DNA of 64,000 bases, taken from the NCBI GenBank assembly GCA_902601475.1, contig CACKNK010000007.1, positions 1-64,000 of the forward strand. Reading direction: 5' to 3'. The notes under the pieces were generated by a model. It had not been told where the DNA came from and made no database searches. It was given only the letters and a program-made list of their open reading frames with translations. This document shows, in pieces, positions 17,529 to 26,083 of this stretch. Every line of letters begins with the position of its first letter. Positions within the stretch are counted from its first letter, which is position 1. Source of the DNA: an uncultured SAR86 cluster bacterium. Lineage in GTDB: Bacteria; Pseudomonadota; Gammaproteobacteria; Magnimaribacterales; D2472. The translations under genes and the position numbers were made by a program.

Positions 17529-18610
17529 ACATTAAATTTAAATAAGATTACATCACCGTCTTTAACAATATAATCCTTGCCCTCAAGCCTTAAAGCTCCT
17601 TCTTGACGTGCGCCATGATTTCCAGAATATTCAATAAAATGATCGTATGAAACCACTTCAGCTTTAATAAATCCCTTCTCAAAATCTGTATGAATTACAC
17701 CAGCAGCTTGAGGAGCCAAAGATCCTTTCTTGATAGTCCAAGCTCTTGACTCTTTTGGTCCACTTGTAAAATAAGTTTGTAAGCCGAGTATCTCAAAGCC
17801 AGCTCTGATTATTGAATTTAGTGCAGGCTCACTCAATCCTAACAGATTTAGGTATTCTTTACGTTCCTCTTGATCAAGAGTCGCTATTTCGTATTCCTGC
17901 TTAACTACAACTGGAATAAACTGAATAGAATTCTTATCACACCATCGATGAATTTCAGTTTGATGATTTAGGTTTTCATCTTCTGATATATTTCCTACAA
18001 CAAAAAATGGTTTAGATGTCAGGAGATTAAAGGTTGAAATGATCTCATTATCTTCATCTGAATATAGACTTAGATTTATGTGATTAGTATCAGATATTTC
18101 CTCAATGACCCTCTCAATTATTTGAGTCTCTTTTTTAATGAGTACGTCATTTGATTTGATTAATTTCTTATTTTTTTCTTCTCTGTTATTGAGTGTTTGT
18201 ATGTCAGCAAGGGCTAGTTCTGTGAGTATCACCTCAAGATCATCCAAAGGGTTAATTTTCCCATTCACATGAGTAATATTTTCATTTTCAAAACATCTAA
18301 CTACATGGGCAATCGCGTTTACTTCTCTGATATTTGCCAGAAAAGCATTCCCAAGACCTTCACCGTGTGATGCTCCTTTTACCAGACCTGCAATATCCAC
18401 AAATGTGGTTGAGGCATAAATTAACCGCTCAGATTGTGAAATTTTATGTATTCTATCTAGCCTATCATCAGGAACATTTACTATGCCAATATTTGGTTCA
18501 ATGGTGCAGAAGGGAAAATTTTCAGCAGCAATAGCTGATTCTGTTAATGCATTAAAAAGTGTTGATTTACCGACATTTGGCAGGCCAACGATTCCGCATT
18601 TGAATCCCAT
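17525..18610 (-). CDS. ychF: Redox-/ribosome-associated ATPase YchF (OLA1 family)
   Basis: Obg-related P-loop NTPase that prefers ATP and binds ribosomes. Walker A GLPNVGKST lies at 9-17. The DxxG switch DIAGLVKGASHGEGLGN, a coiled-coil insert and the C-terminal TGS domain (AWTIKKGSLAPQAAGVIHTDFEKGFIKAEV, cited here only as the region from about 303 on) follow. Length 361 matches E. coli (363). It is last in prs-rplY-pth-ychF, the standard gammaproteobacterial string. Confidence 0.96.
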   Translation of the reverse strand: MGFKCGIVGLPNVGKSTLFNALTESAIAAENFPFCTIEPNIGIVNVPDDRLDRIHKISQSERLIYASTTFVDIAGLVKGASHGEGLGNAFLANIREVNAIAHVVRCFENENITHVNGKINPLDDLEVILTELALADIQTLNNREEKNKKLIKSNDVLIKKETQIIERVIEEISDTNHINLSLYSDEDNEIISTFNLLTSKPFFVVGNISEDENLNHQTEIHRWCDKNSIQFIPVVVKQEYEIATLDQEERKEYLNLLGLSEPALNSIIRAGFEILGLQTYFTSGPKESRAWTIKKGSLAPQAAGVIHTDFEKGFIKAEVVSYDHFIEYSGNHGARQEGALRLEGKDYIVKDGDVILFKFNV

Positions 18611-18619
18611 AATTAATAG

Positions 18620-19192
18620 TTAGTTTGTGTTAATTTCTTTTTGAAATTCATCTATACCATGTTCAATAAGGACAGGAATCATATTTTTAATTGTTTTATA
18701 TGCCTTCTTGATTGAGCTTTTTTCAGATGGTTTGAACTTGCTAAGAACCCACTTTGTTACATCATCCTTTGATCCTGGGTGAGAAATTCCTATTCTTAAT
18801 CTATAAAAATTTGATCCTATTAAGTGAATAATATCTCTCATACCATTATGCCCTCCATGACCGCCGCCAAACTTAAATTTTAACTTTCCAGTTGCCAAGT
18901 CAAGGTCATCGTATATTACAACTAACTGTTCAGGTTTTATTTTATGTTTTTTTAATATCTTTAGAGCAGTTTTTCCAGACTCGTTCACGTAAGATTCACT
19001 TGCATACCAATGAAATAGTCCATTATGAGATTCAAAGGTTGAAGCAAGTGTATTTTTATTTGTGGACATAGGTGCTTTAAGTTCCTTAGCGAGACTTAAA
19101 ATATAATCTTTACCAACGTTATGGCGTTGTAGATCATATTTTGAACCAGGATTTCCTAAGCCCAGAAAAAAGATTTTTTGAGTTTGTAACAA
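18620..19192 (-). CDS. pth: Peptidyl-tRNA hydrolase
   Basis: Releases peptides from dropped-off peptidyl-tRNAs. The motif FLGLGNPG with N14, catalytic H24 in LQRHNVG, the VIYDDLDL segment and GGGHGGHNGMRDI are intact. 190 residues is normal. The only start that aligns with family members is a TTG directly after the rplY stop (TAA-TTG), implying coupled translation from a weak codon. Confidence 0.95.
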   Translation of the reverse strand: MLQTQKIFFLGLGNPGSKYDLQRHNVGKDYILSLAKELKAPMSTNKNTLASTFESHNGLFHWYASESYVNESGKTALKILKKHKIKPEQLVVIYDDLDLATGKLKFKFGGGHGGHNGMRDIIHLIGSNFYRLRIGISHPGSKDDVTKWVLSKFKPSEKSSIKKAYKTIKNMIPVLIEHGIDEFQKEINTN

Positions 19193-19915
19193 TTATTCAG
19201 TTGGTGTTTCTTGAGCAGAATCTTCGCCTTCAGCTGACGCATCTTCTGGTGCTGACTCAGCTTCGTCAGTTGAAGCATCTTCACCTTCAGCTCCACCTTC
19301 AGCCTCATCTTCAATGATAGGCTCTTCTTCAACAATTTCCTTAGGCGTGATAACGTTAACAACCATTTGATCATTACTTTCATCTAGATTTGGTATTTCA
19401 ACTCCTTCACCCAAGGAAAGCTCAGTAAGCCTTATTGACTCATTAAGTTTAAGTTCTAAAACATCAACATCAATGGATTCAGGAATATTTGAGGCTAAGC
19501 AAGAGATTTCAATCTCTCTAATTGCTTTAGTTAACGCACCACCTTCCATTTTGACACCATGGCATTCTTCTTCATTAATGAATTTAACTGGTACAGTAAC
19601 CTTAAGTTTGGTTTTGCTTGATACTCTTTGGAAGTCAGCGTGCAACAGCTTGCCTTTTTCAGGCTCTCTTTGAAGCTCTTTTAAAACAACCTTCTCCTCG
19701 TTACCGTCAAGGACAATTTTAAGAACCTGTGTGTAAAAGAGTTCTGATTCACAAGCTTTCGTAATTTCATTTAAAGGGACTTTGATATTTTTTGTATCTT
19801 CATTATTCCCATATATAACGGCAGGAACCATTGAATCTTCTCTTCTAATTTCTCTGTTTTTGTTGGTTCCAGTTCTTAATCGTGCATCTGCATTTAAAAT
19901 AATCTCGTTACTCAT
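19193..19915 (-). CDS. rplY: 50S ribosomal protein L25 / general stress protein Ctc, with acidic tail
   Basis: Binds 5S rRNA. The N-terminal L25 domain (about 1-95) is followed by the beta-rich TL5/Ctc domain (about 96-190; VPVKFINEEECHGVKMEGG). The C-terminal ~47 residues are a low-complexity Glu/Asp/Ala/Ser tail (EEEPIIEDEAEGGAEGED and on), giving 240 residues in total. Such Ctc-type L25 proteins occur in Pseudomonas; E. coli L25 has only the first domain. It lies between prs and pth as in Pseudomonas. Confidence 0.94.
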   Translation of the reverse strand: MSNEIILNADARLRTGTNKNREIRREDSMVPAVIYGNNEDTKNIKVPLNEITKACESELFYTQVLKIVLDGNEEKVVLKELQREPEKGKLLHADFQRVSSKTKLKVTVPVKFINEEECHGVKMEGGALTKAIREIEISCLASNIPESIDVDVLELKLNESIRLTELSLGEGVEIPNLDESNDQMVVNVITPKEIVEEEPIIEDEAEGGAEGEDASTDEAESAPEDASAEGEDSAQETPTE

Positions 19916-19926
19916 TTTATTTCCGG

Positions 19927-20886
19927 TTATAGGAAGAGTGCGCTCAGCGACTCCTCATTATTCAATCTTCTAATGCACTCAGCAATAGTAGGTGCAAGAG
20001 AAATGACGCGTATTTTACTGCATTTTTCTGCTTCTTGCGAAAGAGGAATGGAATTTGTTACAACTAATTCATCAATTGATGAATCATTGATTCTCTCAAT
20101 TGCAGGACCGGAAAGTACAGGATGAGTAATATAAGCTTTAACCTTTGATGCACCAGCTTCTTTTAAAGCTTGGGCTGCATTACACAAGGTTCCAGCAGTA
20201 TCAATAATATCATCGGGCACAATGCAAGTTTTTCCTTTAACATCACCAATGATATTCATTACCTCTGATTCATTAGCAGCTGCTCTTCGTTTATCAATAA
20301 TTGCAAGGTCAGATTCATCTAGAAATTTTGCAAGAGCTCTTGATCTAACTACTCCACCTACATCCGGCGAAACAACAATTAATTTTTCAGTTGCGCTTGG
20401 ACTTCTTTTGATATCATCAACCATAATCTTGGTTGCATAAACATTATCTGCAGGCATATCAAAAAATCCTTGAATGGTTTCAGAATGAAGGTCTACTGTA
20501 AGAACTCTTTGAATTCCCACTTGATTGAGCATGTCTGCTACAACTTTTGCACTGATTGGTACTCTTGCTGATCTAACTCTCCTGTCCTGTCTTGCGTAAC
20601 CAAAATAGGGGATGATGGCAGTAATTCTCGAAGCAGAAGACCTCTTTAGTGCATCAGCCAATAACATTAACTCCATTATGTTTGTATTAGACGGCTGACA
20701 AGTTGATTGAATTATAAATGTTTCATGCCCTCTGACATTTTCAAGCAACTCAACTCTTATCTCACCATCTGAGAATTTGCTGACCTCGACCTTACCAAGA
20801 TCTTGTCCCAAAATAGATGCAACTTCTGATGCAAGGGCTGGAGTCGCATTCCCAGAAAAAATATCTAAACTAGATTTACTAAACAT
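19927..20886 (-). CDS. prs: Ribose-phosphate pyrophosphokinase
   Basis: Makes PRPP from ribose-5-phosphate and ATP for nucleotide, NAD, His and Trp synthesis. Visible motifs are the [10 protein letters not shown] region, the [10 protein letters not shown] flexible-loop segment, [12 protein letters not shown] metal site, and the PRPP loop [17 protein letters not shown]. Length 319 against 315 in E. coli. It lies 11 nt before rplY and just downstream of tRNA-Gln on the same strand. Confidence 0.97.
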   Translation of the reverse strand: MFSKSSLDIFSGNATPALASEVASILGQDLGKVEVSKFSDGEIRVELLENVRGHETFIIQSTCQPSNTNIMELMLLADALKRSSASRITAIIPYFGYARQDRRVRSARVPISAKVVADMLNQVGIQRVLTVDLHSETIQGFFDMPADNVYATKIMVDDIKRSPSATEKLIVVSPDVGGVVRSRALAKFLDESDLAIIDKRRAAANESEVMNIIGDVKGKTCIVPDDIIDTAGTLCNAAQALKEAGASKVKAYITHPVLSGPAIERINDSSIDELVVTNSIPLSQEAEKCSKIRVISLAPTIAECIRRLNNEESLSALFL

Positions 20887-20892
20887 TTTAAT

Positions 20893-20967
20893 TGGCTGGG
20901 GTGGTAGGATTCGAACCTACGCATGACGGGATCAAAACCCGTTGCCTTACCGCTTGGCCACACCCCA
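20893..20967 (-). tRNA. tRNA-Gln (anticodon TTG)
   Basis: Minus-strand 75-nt tRNA with acceptor TGGGGTG/CACCCCA, discriminator G and encoded CCA, anticodon arm ACGGG-TTTTGAT-CCCGT (TTG) and T arm GTAGG-TTCGAAT-CCTAC. It sits between ispE and prs and touches the ispE stop, the arrangement known in Pseudomonas, so it is probably cut from the ispE-prs transcript. Confidence 0.95.
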
Positions 20968-21798
20968 TTAATTATCATTAATAGGTGAGTATTGTAATGG
21001 TTCAACATTAAAGAATCTCCAATTATTTGGAATTTTTTTTACAAATTCACTAATTTCAAGCTCATTTTTGTAGAAACAGAAGTGCGAAGAACCTGTTCCA
21101 GTAATAGCAAATTCTAAATTAAACTCTTTTTCTGACTGACTAAAAAAATTACTTATCACAGGGAATTTTTTATTAAAAATATCCTGGAAATCATTATGTT
21201 TTTCAGAAATTTTTTTATCTCCTTGAATTCTTCTCTGGGCTTGGAGTTCATCAAACATCTCTTTTGTTGAAACATGAATATTTGGGTATATCAGAAGTAT
21301 TTTTGAATTAATTGAATCACATGGAGACAATATTTCTCCAAACCCAGATACATCAGCATTCTCGCCATTGATGAAGAATGGAATATCGGCACCTAGTTCT
21401 GCACCAAGCTGGGTTAATTCAGTACGGGATAAGTTTAATTTAAATAAATCATTTAAGCCTACCAAAGTTGAAGCAGCATTTGAGCTGCCACCACCTAATC
21501 CTGCGCCCATGGGAATGTTCTTTATAACAGCAACCTCACAACCCAAGTCTTCATCAACAGCTTTTTGAAGCTTAAAAAATGCATCCAGAATAATATTTTT
21601 GTTCAAAAAGCTTTTATCTTTAACGTTTGATCTTAGAGAAATATTTTTATTGTTCGTTTTTTTTATAGTGATTTCATCAAATAGGTTTATTAGCTGAAAT
21701 CTTGATTCTATATTATGAAAGCCATCAGACCTTTTTTTATCAACTTTGAGGAAAAGATTAATTTTTGCAGGTGAAAAAGTTGAGTTAGAGAGAGACAT
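20968..21798 (-). CDS. ispE: 4-diphosphocytidyl-2-C-methyl-D-erythritol kinase
   Basis: GHMP-family kinase of the MEP isoprenoid pathway. It has the N-terminal SPAKINLFLKV motif with the lysine used in substrate binding, the ATP loop PMGAGLGGGSSNAAS near 90-104, and the late ITGTGSSHFCFY motif 3. Length 276 is normal. The start overlaps the end of the lolB-like gene by 14 nt and the stop abuts tRNA-Gln. Confidence 0.95.
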   Translation of the reverse strand: MSLSNSTFSPAKINLFLKVDKKRSDGFHNIESRFQLINLFDEITIKKTNNKNISLRSNVKDKSFLNKNIILDAFFKLQKAVDEDLGCEVAVIKNIPMGAGLGGGSSNAASTLVGLNDLFKLNLSRTELTQLGAELGADIPFFINGENADVSGFGEILSPCDSINSKILLIYPNIHVSTKEMFDELQAQRRIQGDKKISEKHNDFQDIFNKKFPVISNFFSQSEKEFNLEFAITGTGSSHFCFYKNELEISEFVKKIPNNWRFFNVEPLQYSPINDN

Positions 21799-22294
21799 TT
21801 CTTAGAAATCCATTTGCTTTTAGATTCAATGTTGAAATTTTAAAGATTATTTTTCCTTCATTAAATTGACATATATAGCCATCAGTCATAACTAATTTTT
21901 TATGAATCAAGCAGCTCCTTGTATTTGAAATAATATTCATTTTGTCTAGTTCAATAAGCACATCTTGTTCTAAATAATCAAAAAAGTTTTCCTGAAAAAT
22001 AAAATTTTCATTGAATTTAATGTCATATTCAAAAAGGGTACCAATTAACGGTCTATAAAGTTGTATAATAAATTCATTATTTGTGTACTTTATGAGCATA
22101 TTTGATCTTAATATCTCTTTGTTATAGCTAATCTCAACTTTACCTTGATAATTTATATATTTGTCAGCATTAAATGTTGCACATGAAGAAAGCAAAAAAA
22201 TAATAAAAATTGTTGAATATTGAAAAATGGAACTAAAGCTTTTTGGAATTAGCCATAAAACTGCAAATTTAGAGATGCGGGAATCTTTTGTCAT
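21785..22294 (-). CDS. lolB: Putative outer-membrane lipoprotein LolB (short, divergent)
   Basis: Probable lipoprotein acceptor of the Lol pathway, assigned mainly from position: it sits divergent to hemA and before ispE-prs, exactly where lolB is in E. coli and Pseudomonas. The N-terminus has a hydrophobic core (IFQYSTIFIIFLLSSC) with lipobox Cys at 38. The rest is beta-rich (YQGKVEISYNKEILRSNMLIKY, in the region 47-68), as expected for a LolB fold. It is 169 residues against 207 in E. coli and sequence similarity is weak. The only standard start (ATG ending at 22294) lies 68 bp inside the opposite-strand hemA gene. Confidence 0.6.
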   Translation of the reverse strand: MTKDSRISKFAVLWLIPKSFSSIFQYSTIFIIFLLSSCATFNADKYINYQGKVEISYNKEILRSNMLIKYTNNEFIIQLYRPLIGTLFEYDIKFNENFIFQENFFDYLEQDVLIELDKMNIISNTRSCLIHKKLVMTDGYICQFNEGKIIFKISTLNLKANGFLRNVSL

Positions 22295-23447
22295 AAATGA
22301 TGACCATTATAGTTATATGCAGAATCTTTTAGAAACAAAGTTTGCCGGTGAAATAGATAGCATCTTTGTTTTATCAACGTGCAATCGAACTGAGGTTTAT
22401 TCATATTGTAGAGGTGAGGATTCCCATCAACAATTTTTTCAATCAATTTATAAATATTTAGGCTGTGACTTAGACATAACTAAAAATTTTTATCAATTCT
22501 CTGGAATAGCAGCATTCAAGCATATGTGTTCAGTTGCATCAGGTATTGAGTCAAGAATAGTAGGTGAAAAAGAAATATTTGGTCAATTCAAAAAAGCCAA
22601 TGAGCTTTTCTTAAATATCGGCCTAAATAAACGCATGTTATCAATGTATACGGACGCAGCAATCAAGATAGCTAAACAAGTAAGGTCAAATACAAAAATT
22701 GATCACAATCCTGTATCTATTTCTTCATTAGTATTGAATGTTTTCGCTGAAATCTTTGAAAACCCTTTGAATCAAAACATAATCACAATTGGAGCCGGTG
22801 AGGTTGCTTCAGGAGTTTTAAACGCTTTAGTAAATGCAGGATTCCAAAATCTAACATTTGCAAATAGAACTCCTAAAAAAATTAGCCTTGCAGATAATAT
22901 AAGTCTCTCGTCTAGACCTCTAAACAAGCTTGACCAATTATTATTAAGACAAGATATTATCATTTCATCAATCTCTACCGATTTACCCTTTATCGGTAAG
23001 GGATTGATCGAAAAAATTTCGGCTCATAGAAAAAATAAACCACTCGTTATTATTGATCTTGGGGTACCCAGGAATGCAGAGTCTTCGATTAAAAATATTG
23101 AGCAAGTTTATCTTTTCTCGCTGGAAGACATTGAGTCTTTTAGTAATGAAAATTTAAGAGCTCGAGAGTCCGAAGCTGAGAAAGCAAAAGTACTTATCAA
23201 TGACTTGTGCTCCTCAAATGATGAGGGGCTAAAAGAAAAAGTTTCACGTAAAGAGCTTTACTCAGCTCTTACAAAATTAATTCAAGGTGCAACTGAGGAT
23301 TTCAAAATCAAACTTTTAAATTCTAATGATCCCATCAAAGCACTCAGTGAAATCAATGATGCAGAAATAAAATTACCAAATAACATTAATGATATTGAAA
23401 GCTATGCACTCAAATCTATGATTAGGGAGATCATCGATGTTGCCTGA
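22227..23447 (+). CDS. hemA: Glutamyl-tRNA reductase
   Basis: Reduces glutamyl-tRNA to glutamate-1-semialdehyde, the first step of C5 haem synthesis. The nucleophile C52 lies in VLSTCNRTEVY, the GIESRIVGEKEIFGQ segment follows near 107-121, and an NADPH fold begins at IGAGEVASGV. The N-terminus MELKLFGISHKTA aligns directly with E. coli MTLLALGINHKTA, so the start is firm even though it is nested within the divergent lolB-like frame. Length 406. It overlaps prfA by 11 nt. Confidence 0.96.
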   Translation: MELKLFGISHKTANLEMRESFVINDDHYSYMQNLLETKFAGEIDSIFVLSTCNRTEVYSYCRGEDSHQQFFQSIYKYLGCDLDITKNFYQFSGIAAFKHMCSVASGIESRIVGEKEIFGQFKKANELFLNIGLNKRMLSMYTDAAIKIAKQVRSNTKIDHNPVSISSLVLNVFAEIFENPLNQNIITIGAGEVASGVLNALVNAGFQNLTFANRTPKKISLADNISLSSRPLNKLDQLLLRQDIIISSISTDLPFIGKGLIEKISAHRKNKPLVIIDLGVPRNAESSIKNIEQVYLFSLEDIESFSNENLRARESEAEKAKVLINDLCSSNDEGLKEKVSRKELYSALTKLIQGATEDFKIKLLNSNDPIKALSEINDAEIKLPNNINDIESYALKSMIREIIDVA

Positions 23448-24540
23448 GTCTGTATTAAATAAGCTTAACTCTTTGGTATTGAGAAAAAAGGATCTTGAGG
23501 ATCAGTTATCCAGTGAAGGTGCCACCGAGGATATTTCAAAATTTACTTTACTAAATAAAGAATACTCTGAAATTACACCAGTAGTTGAATTGTATGGAAA
23601 TTATAATCATTCCCTTCAATCCATTCAGGAATCAAAAGAAATGCTTGATCTTGAGGATAAAGAGATTATTGAATTAGCAAAACAAGAAATTGAAGAACTA
23701 GAATCAAGCATTGAGATAATTGAAAAAGATCTTAAGTTGTTGTTACTTCCAAAAGACAACGCCGATGATGGTGCCGCATACCTAGAGATTAGAGCTGGAG
23801 CAGGAGGTGACGAAGCTGCTATTTTTGCATCGGATTTATTGCGCCTTTACTCAAGATTTTGTGAAAGGGAAGGCTGGAAATTTGAGCTTATGACTAATAA
23901 AGTTTCTGAACCGGCAGGCACAAAAGAAGCTGTAATGAAGATTGATGGAGATGGAGTTTATAAATACTTAAAGTTTGAATCAGGAGTTCATCGAGTTCAA
24001 AGAGTCCCAGAAACGGAATCGCAGGGTAGGATTCATACTTCAACAGTAACTGTTGCTGTATTGCCAGTAGCAGATGAGGTTGAAGAAGTAGAAATTGATA
24101 AAAATGACCTTAGAGTGGATACATTTAGAGCTTCAGGTGCTGGAGGTCAACACGTTAATAAGACTGATTCTGCCATAAGGTTGACGCATCTTCCTACTGG
24201 TCTCGTTGTTGAGTGTCAAGATGACAGGTCACAGCATAAGAATAAAGCAAAAGCTATGACACTTTTGTCAAGTAAATTAAAAGCTGTGGAGGAGGAGCAG
24301 CAGGCTCAAAGCATAGCACATGAACGTAAGATTCTTGTTGGCACAGGCGATAGAAGTGAAAAGATTAGAACTTATAATTTCCCACAAGGCAGAATCACGG
24401 ATCACAGAATTAAATTGACTCAACATAACCTTGATCAGGTCATGGATGGAGACATCAAAGACATCTCGAGTGCTTTATTAACAGAGCATCAACTAGCCCA
24501 ATTAGCAGACTTAGAAACAGATGGAAGCCAACAACAATAA
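23437..24540 (+). CDS. prfA: Peptide chain release factor 1
   Basis: Terminates translation at UAA and UAG. The GGQ hydrolysis motif is at 236-238 (SGAGGQHVNKTDS), and the stop-codon recognition P-x-T appears as VPETESQGRIHTS. The SQHKNKAKAM element follows. Length 367 is normal. It overlaps prmC, whose product methylates the GGQ glutamine. Confidence 0.97.
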   Translation: MLPESVLNKLNSLVLRKKDLEDQLSSEGATEDISKFTLLNKEYSEITPVVELYGNYNHSLQSIQESKEMLDLEDKEIIELAKQEIEELESSIEIIEKDLKLLLLPKDNADDGAAYLEIRAGAGGDEAAIFASDLLRLYSRFCEREGWKFELMTNKVSEPAGTKEAVMKIDGDGVYKYLKFESGVHRVQRVPETESQGRIHTSTVTVAVLPVADEVEEVEIDKNDLRVDTFRASGAGGQHVNKTDSAIRLTHLPTGLVVECQDDRSQHKNKAKAMTLLSSKLKAVEEEQQAQSIAHERKILVGTGDRSEKIRTYNFPQGRITDHRIKLTQHNLDQVMDGDIKDISSALLTEHQLAQLADLETDGSQQQ

Positions 24541-25351
24541 AGAGTTCATTTTTAAAAAGTGCCAGGCTTATAAAGAAGATTTCCCCGAAATACAAAAAGA
24601 CTTAAACATCTTTTTGAATTTCAAAGGCATTCTTAAATATCCGATTGAGTCTCCAATTGATCAAAAGATTGATAATCAATCTAAGATATTTATCGATGAC
24701 GTTTTCTTCAGAAATTATCTTCAAGACATGCCTGTGGATTATATTTTAGGCAAGACCAATTTTTATGGTATCGAATTCAACGTTAATTATGATGTTTTAA
24801 TTCCAAGACCTGAGACCGAGCTAATTATTGACTATCTTATCGAGAGTGCTGGCTCAAAAAGCATTATCGTCGATGCAGGGACAGGCTCAGGTTGTATTGG
24901 AATAACTGCAGCTAAAAAGTTTCCTTCTTCAAAAGTTTTCGGTATTGATAAATCGTTTAGCGCACTAAAAATAGCACAACAAAATCAGTTAGAGTTGGAT
25001 TGCAAAAACTTATATTTAATTCAATCGGATTGGCTTAAATGTTTTCAAAAAAATTCTATTGATATTATTTTGGCTAATCCTCCTTATCTTAGATCATCAG
25101 ATCCTCACCTAAATTCTTTGCAATGGGAGCCCGAAAATGCCCTTGTTTCAGGAGATACTGGAATTGAGTGTTTTGAAGAAATATTTTCACAGTCAAAGTC
25201 ATTATTAAAAAAGGAAGGTTTTTTAGTTGTTGAGCATGGATATGATCAGCATAGAGACTTAGTTGATCTTGCAACTAATATTAACTTAAGGGTTATTGAT
25301 AGCATTATTGATTATCAAAAAATACCTAGATGTTTGGTGTTAGGGACCTAA
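24521..25351 (+). CDS. prmC: Release factor glutamine methyltransferase PrmC (HemK)
   Basis: Methylates the GGQ glutamine of RF1/RF2. It has the PRPETELIIDYL motif, the SAM loop VDAGTGSGCIGITAA, and catalytic NPPY at 186-189 (LANPPYLRSSDPHL), with the GDTGIECFEEIF segment typical of the family. Length 276. It overlaps prfA by 20 nt, the conserved hemA-prfA-prmC order. Confidence 0.96.
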   Translation: MEANNNKEFIFKKCQAYKEDFPEIQKDLNIFLNFKGILKYPIESPIDQKIDNQSKIFIDDVFFRNYLQDMPVDYILGKTNFYGIEFNVNYDVLIPRPETELIIDYLIESAGSKSIIVDAGTGSGCIGITAAKKFPSSKVFGIDKSFSALKIAQQNQLELDCKNLYLIQSDWLKCFQKNSIDIILANPPYLRSSDPHLNSLQWEPENALVSGDTGIECFEEIFSQSKSLLKKEGFLVVEHGYDQHRDLVDLATNINLRVIDSIIDYQKIPRCLVLGT

Positions 25352-25357
25352 GTCAGA

Positions 25358-26083
25358 ATGAATTTCTGGGAAACAGCAACTCAGCTAAGTGGTTTTAATA
25401 AAACTTTAGTTGATGAACTTAATTCAAAAAAAATACTCTTAGTTGGAGCTGGTGGATTGGCTCATCCCTTAGTAACTTCATTATGCGGTTCAGGGTTAAC
25501 AACTTTTGATATTGCGGATGGAGATGTAATCGAATACAAAAACCTTCACCGACAGTTCTTATTTAGTGAAAAATGTATTGGTCAAGGTAAAGCCAGAGTT
25601 TTGAAGTCTAAGTTAGAAGATCACTACCCCCAAACTAACATTTCGATTATTGAAAAATTTCTAGAAGAAAAAGATCTATTTGAACAAATACCAAATTATG
25701 ATTTGATAATTGACTGTTCTGATAACTTTAAAACTAGATATAACATTAATGAGGTCTGTGTTGAAAAGAATATCCCTTTAGTAATGGGTCTAGCATCAGG
25801 GGTAACAGGTCATGTTGCAGCATTCCTAAATTATGACAACAGCCCGTGTTACGAATGTATTTTTCCAAGGAACACAAATATTAATGAAGATTCATGTGAT
25901 GAGGTAGGAATTCTTACTCCAGTGTTGTCATATGTAAGCTCAATAGTTGCAATGATGACTATAAGAATAATCTTGGATCAATTCACAAAGGAAAATTTCT
26001 TATATAGGATAGATGGAATGACTTTAAAAACTAATCAAACGCTCATTAATAAAGATAAAGAGTGTTTTATATGTAAAAAATAA
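25358..26083 (+). CDS. moeB: Adenylyltransferase of the MoeB/ThiF/HesA family
   Basis: Activates the C-terminal Gly-Gly of a ubiquitin-like sulfur carrier (MoaD or ThiS) by adenylation. The nucleotide loop VGAGGLAHPLVTSL, arginine finger LHRQFLF, and two zinc Cys pairs (C-Y-E-C and C-F-I-C at the very C-terminus) are present. Length 241, like E. coli MoeB (249). It follows prmC as in Pseudomonas. MoeB versus ThiF cannot be settled from this window because no other moa or thi gene is present. Confidence 0.85.
   Translation: MNFWETATQLSGFNKTLVDELNSKKILLVGAGGLAHPLVTSLCGSGLTTFDIADGDVIEYKNLHRQFLFSEKCIGQGKARVLKSKLEDHYPQTNISIIEKFLEEKDLFEQIPNYDLIIDCSDNFKTRYNINEVCVEKNIPLVMGLASGVTGHVAAFLNYDNSPCYECIFPRNTNINEDSCDEVGILTPVLSYVSSIVAMMTIRIILDQFTKENFLYRIDGMTLKTNQTLINKDKECFICKK

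Noticed and set aside
25358-26083. Assigning this gene firmly to thiamine (ThiF) or molybdopterin (MoeB) synthesis
   Set aside because: The two are not separable from sequence alone and no moa or thi gene is in the window; the moeB label rests on position after prmC.
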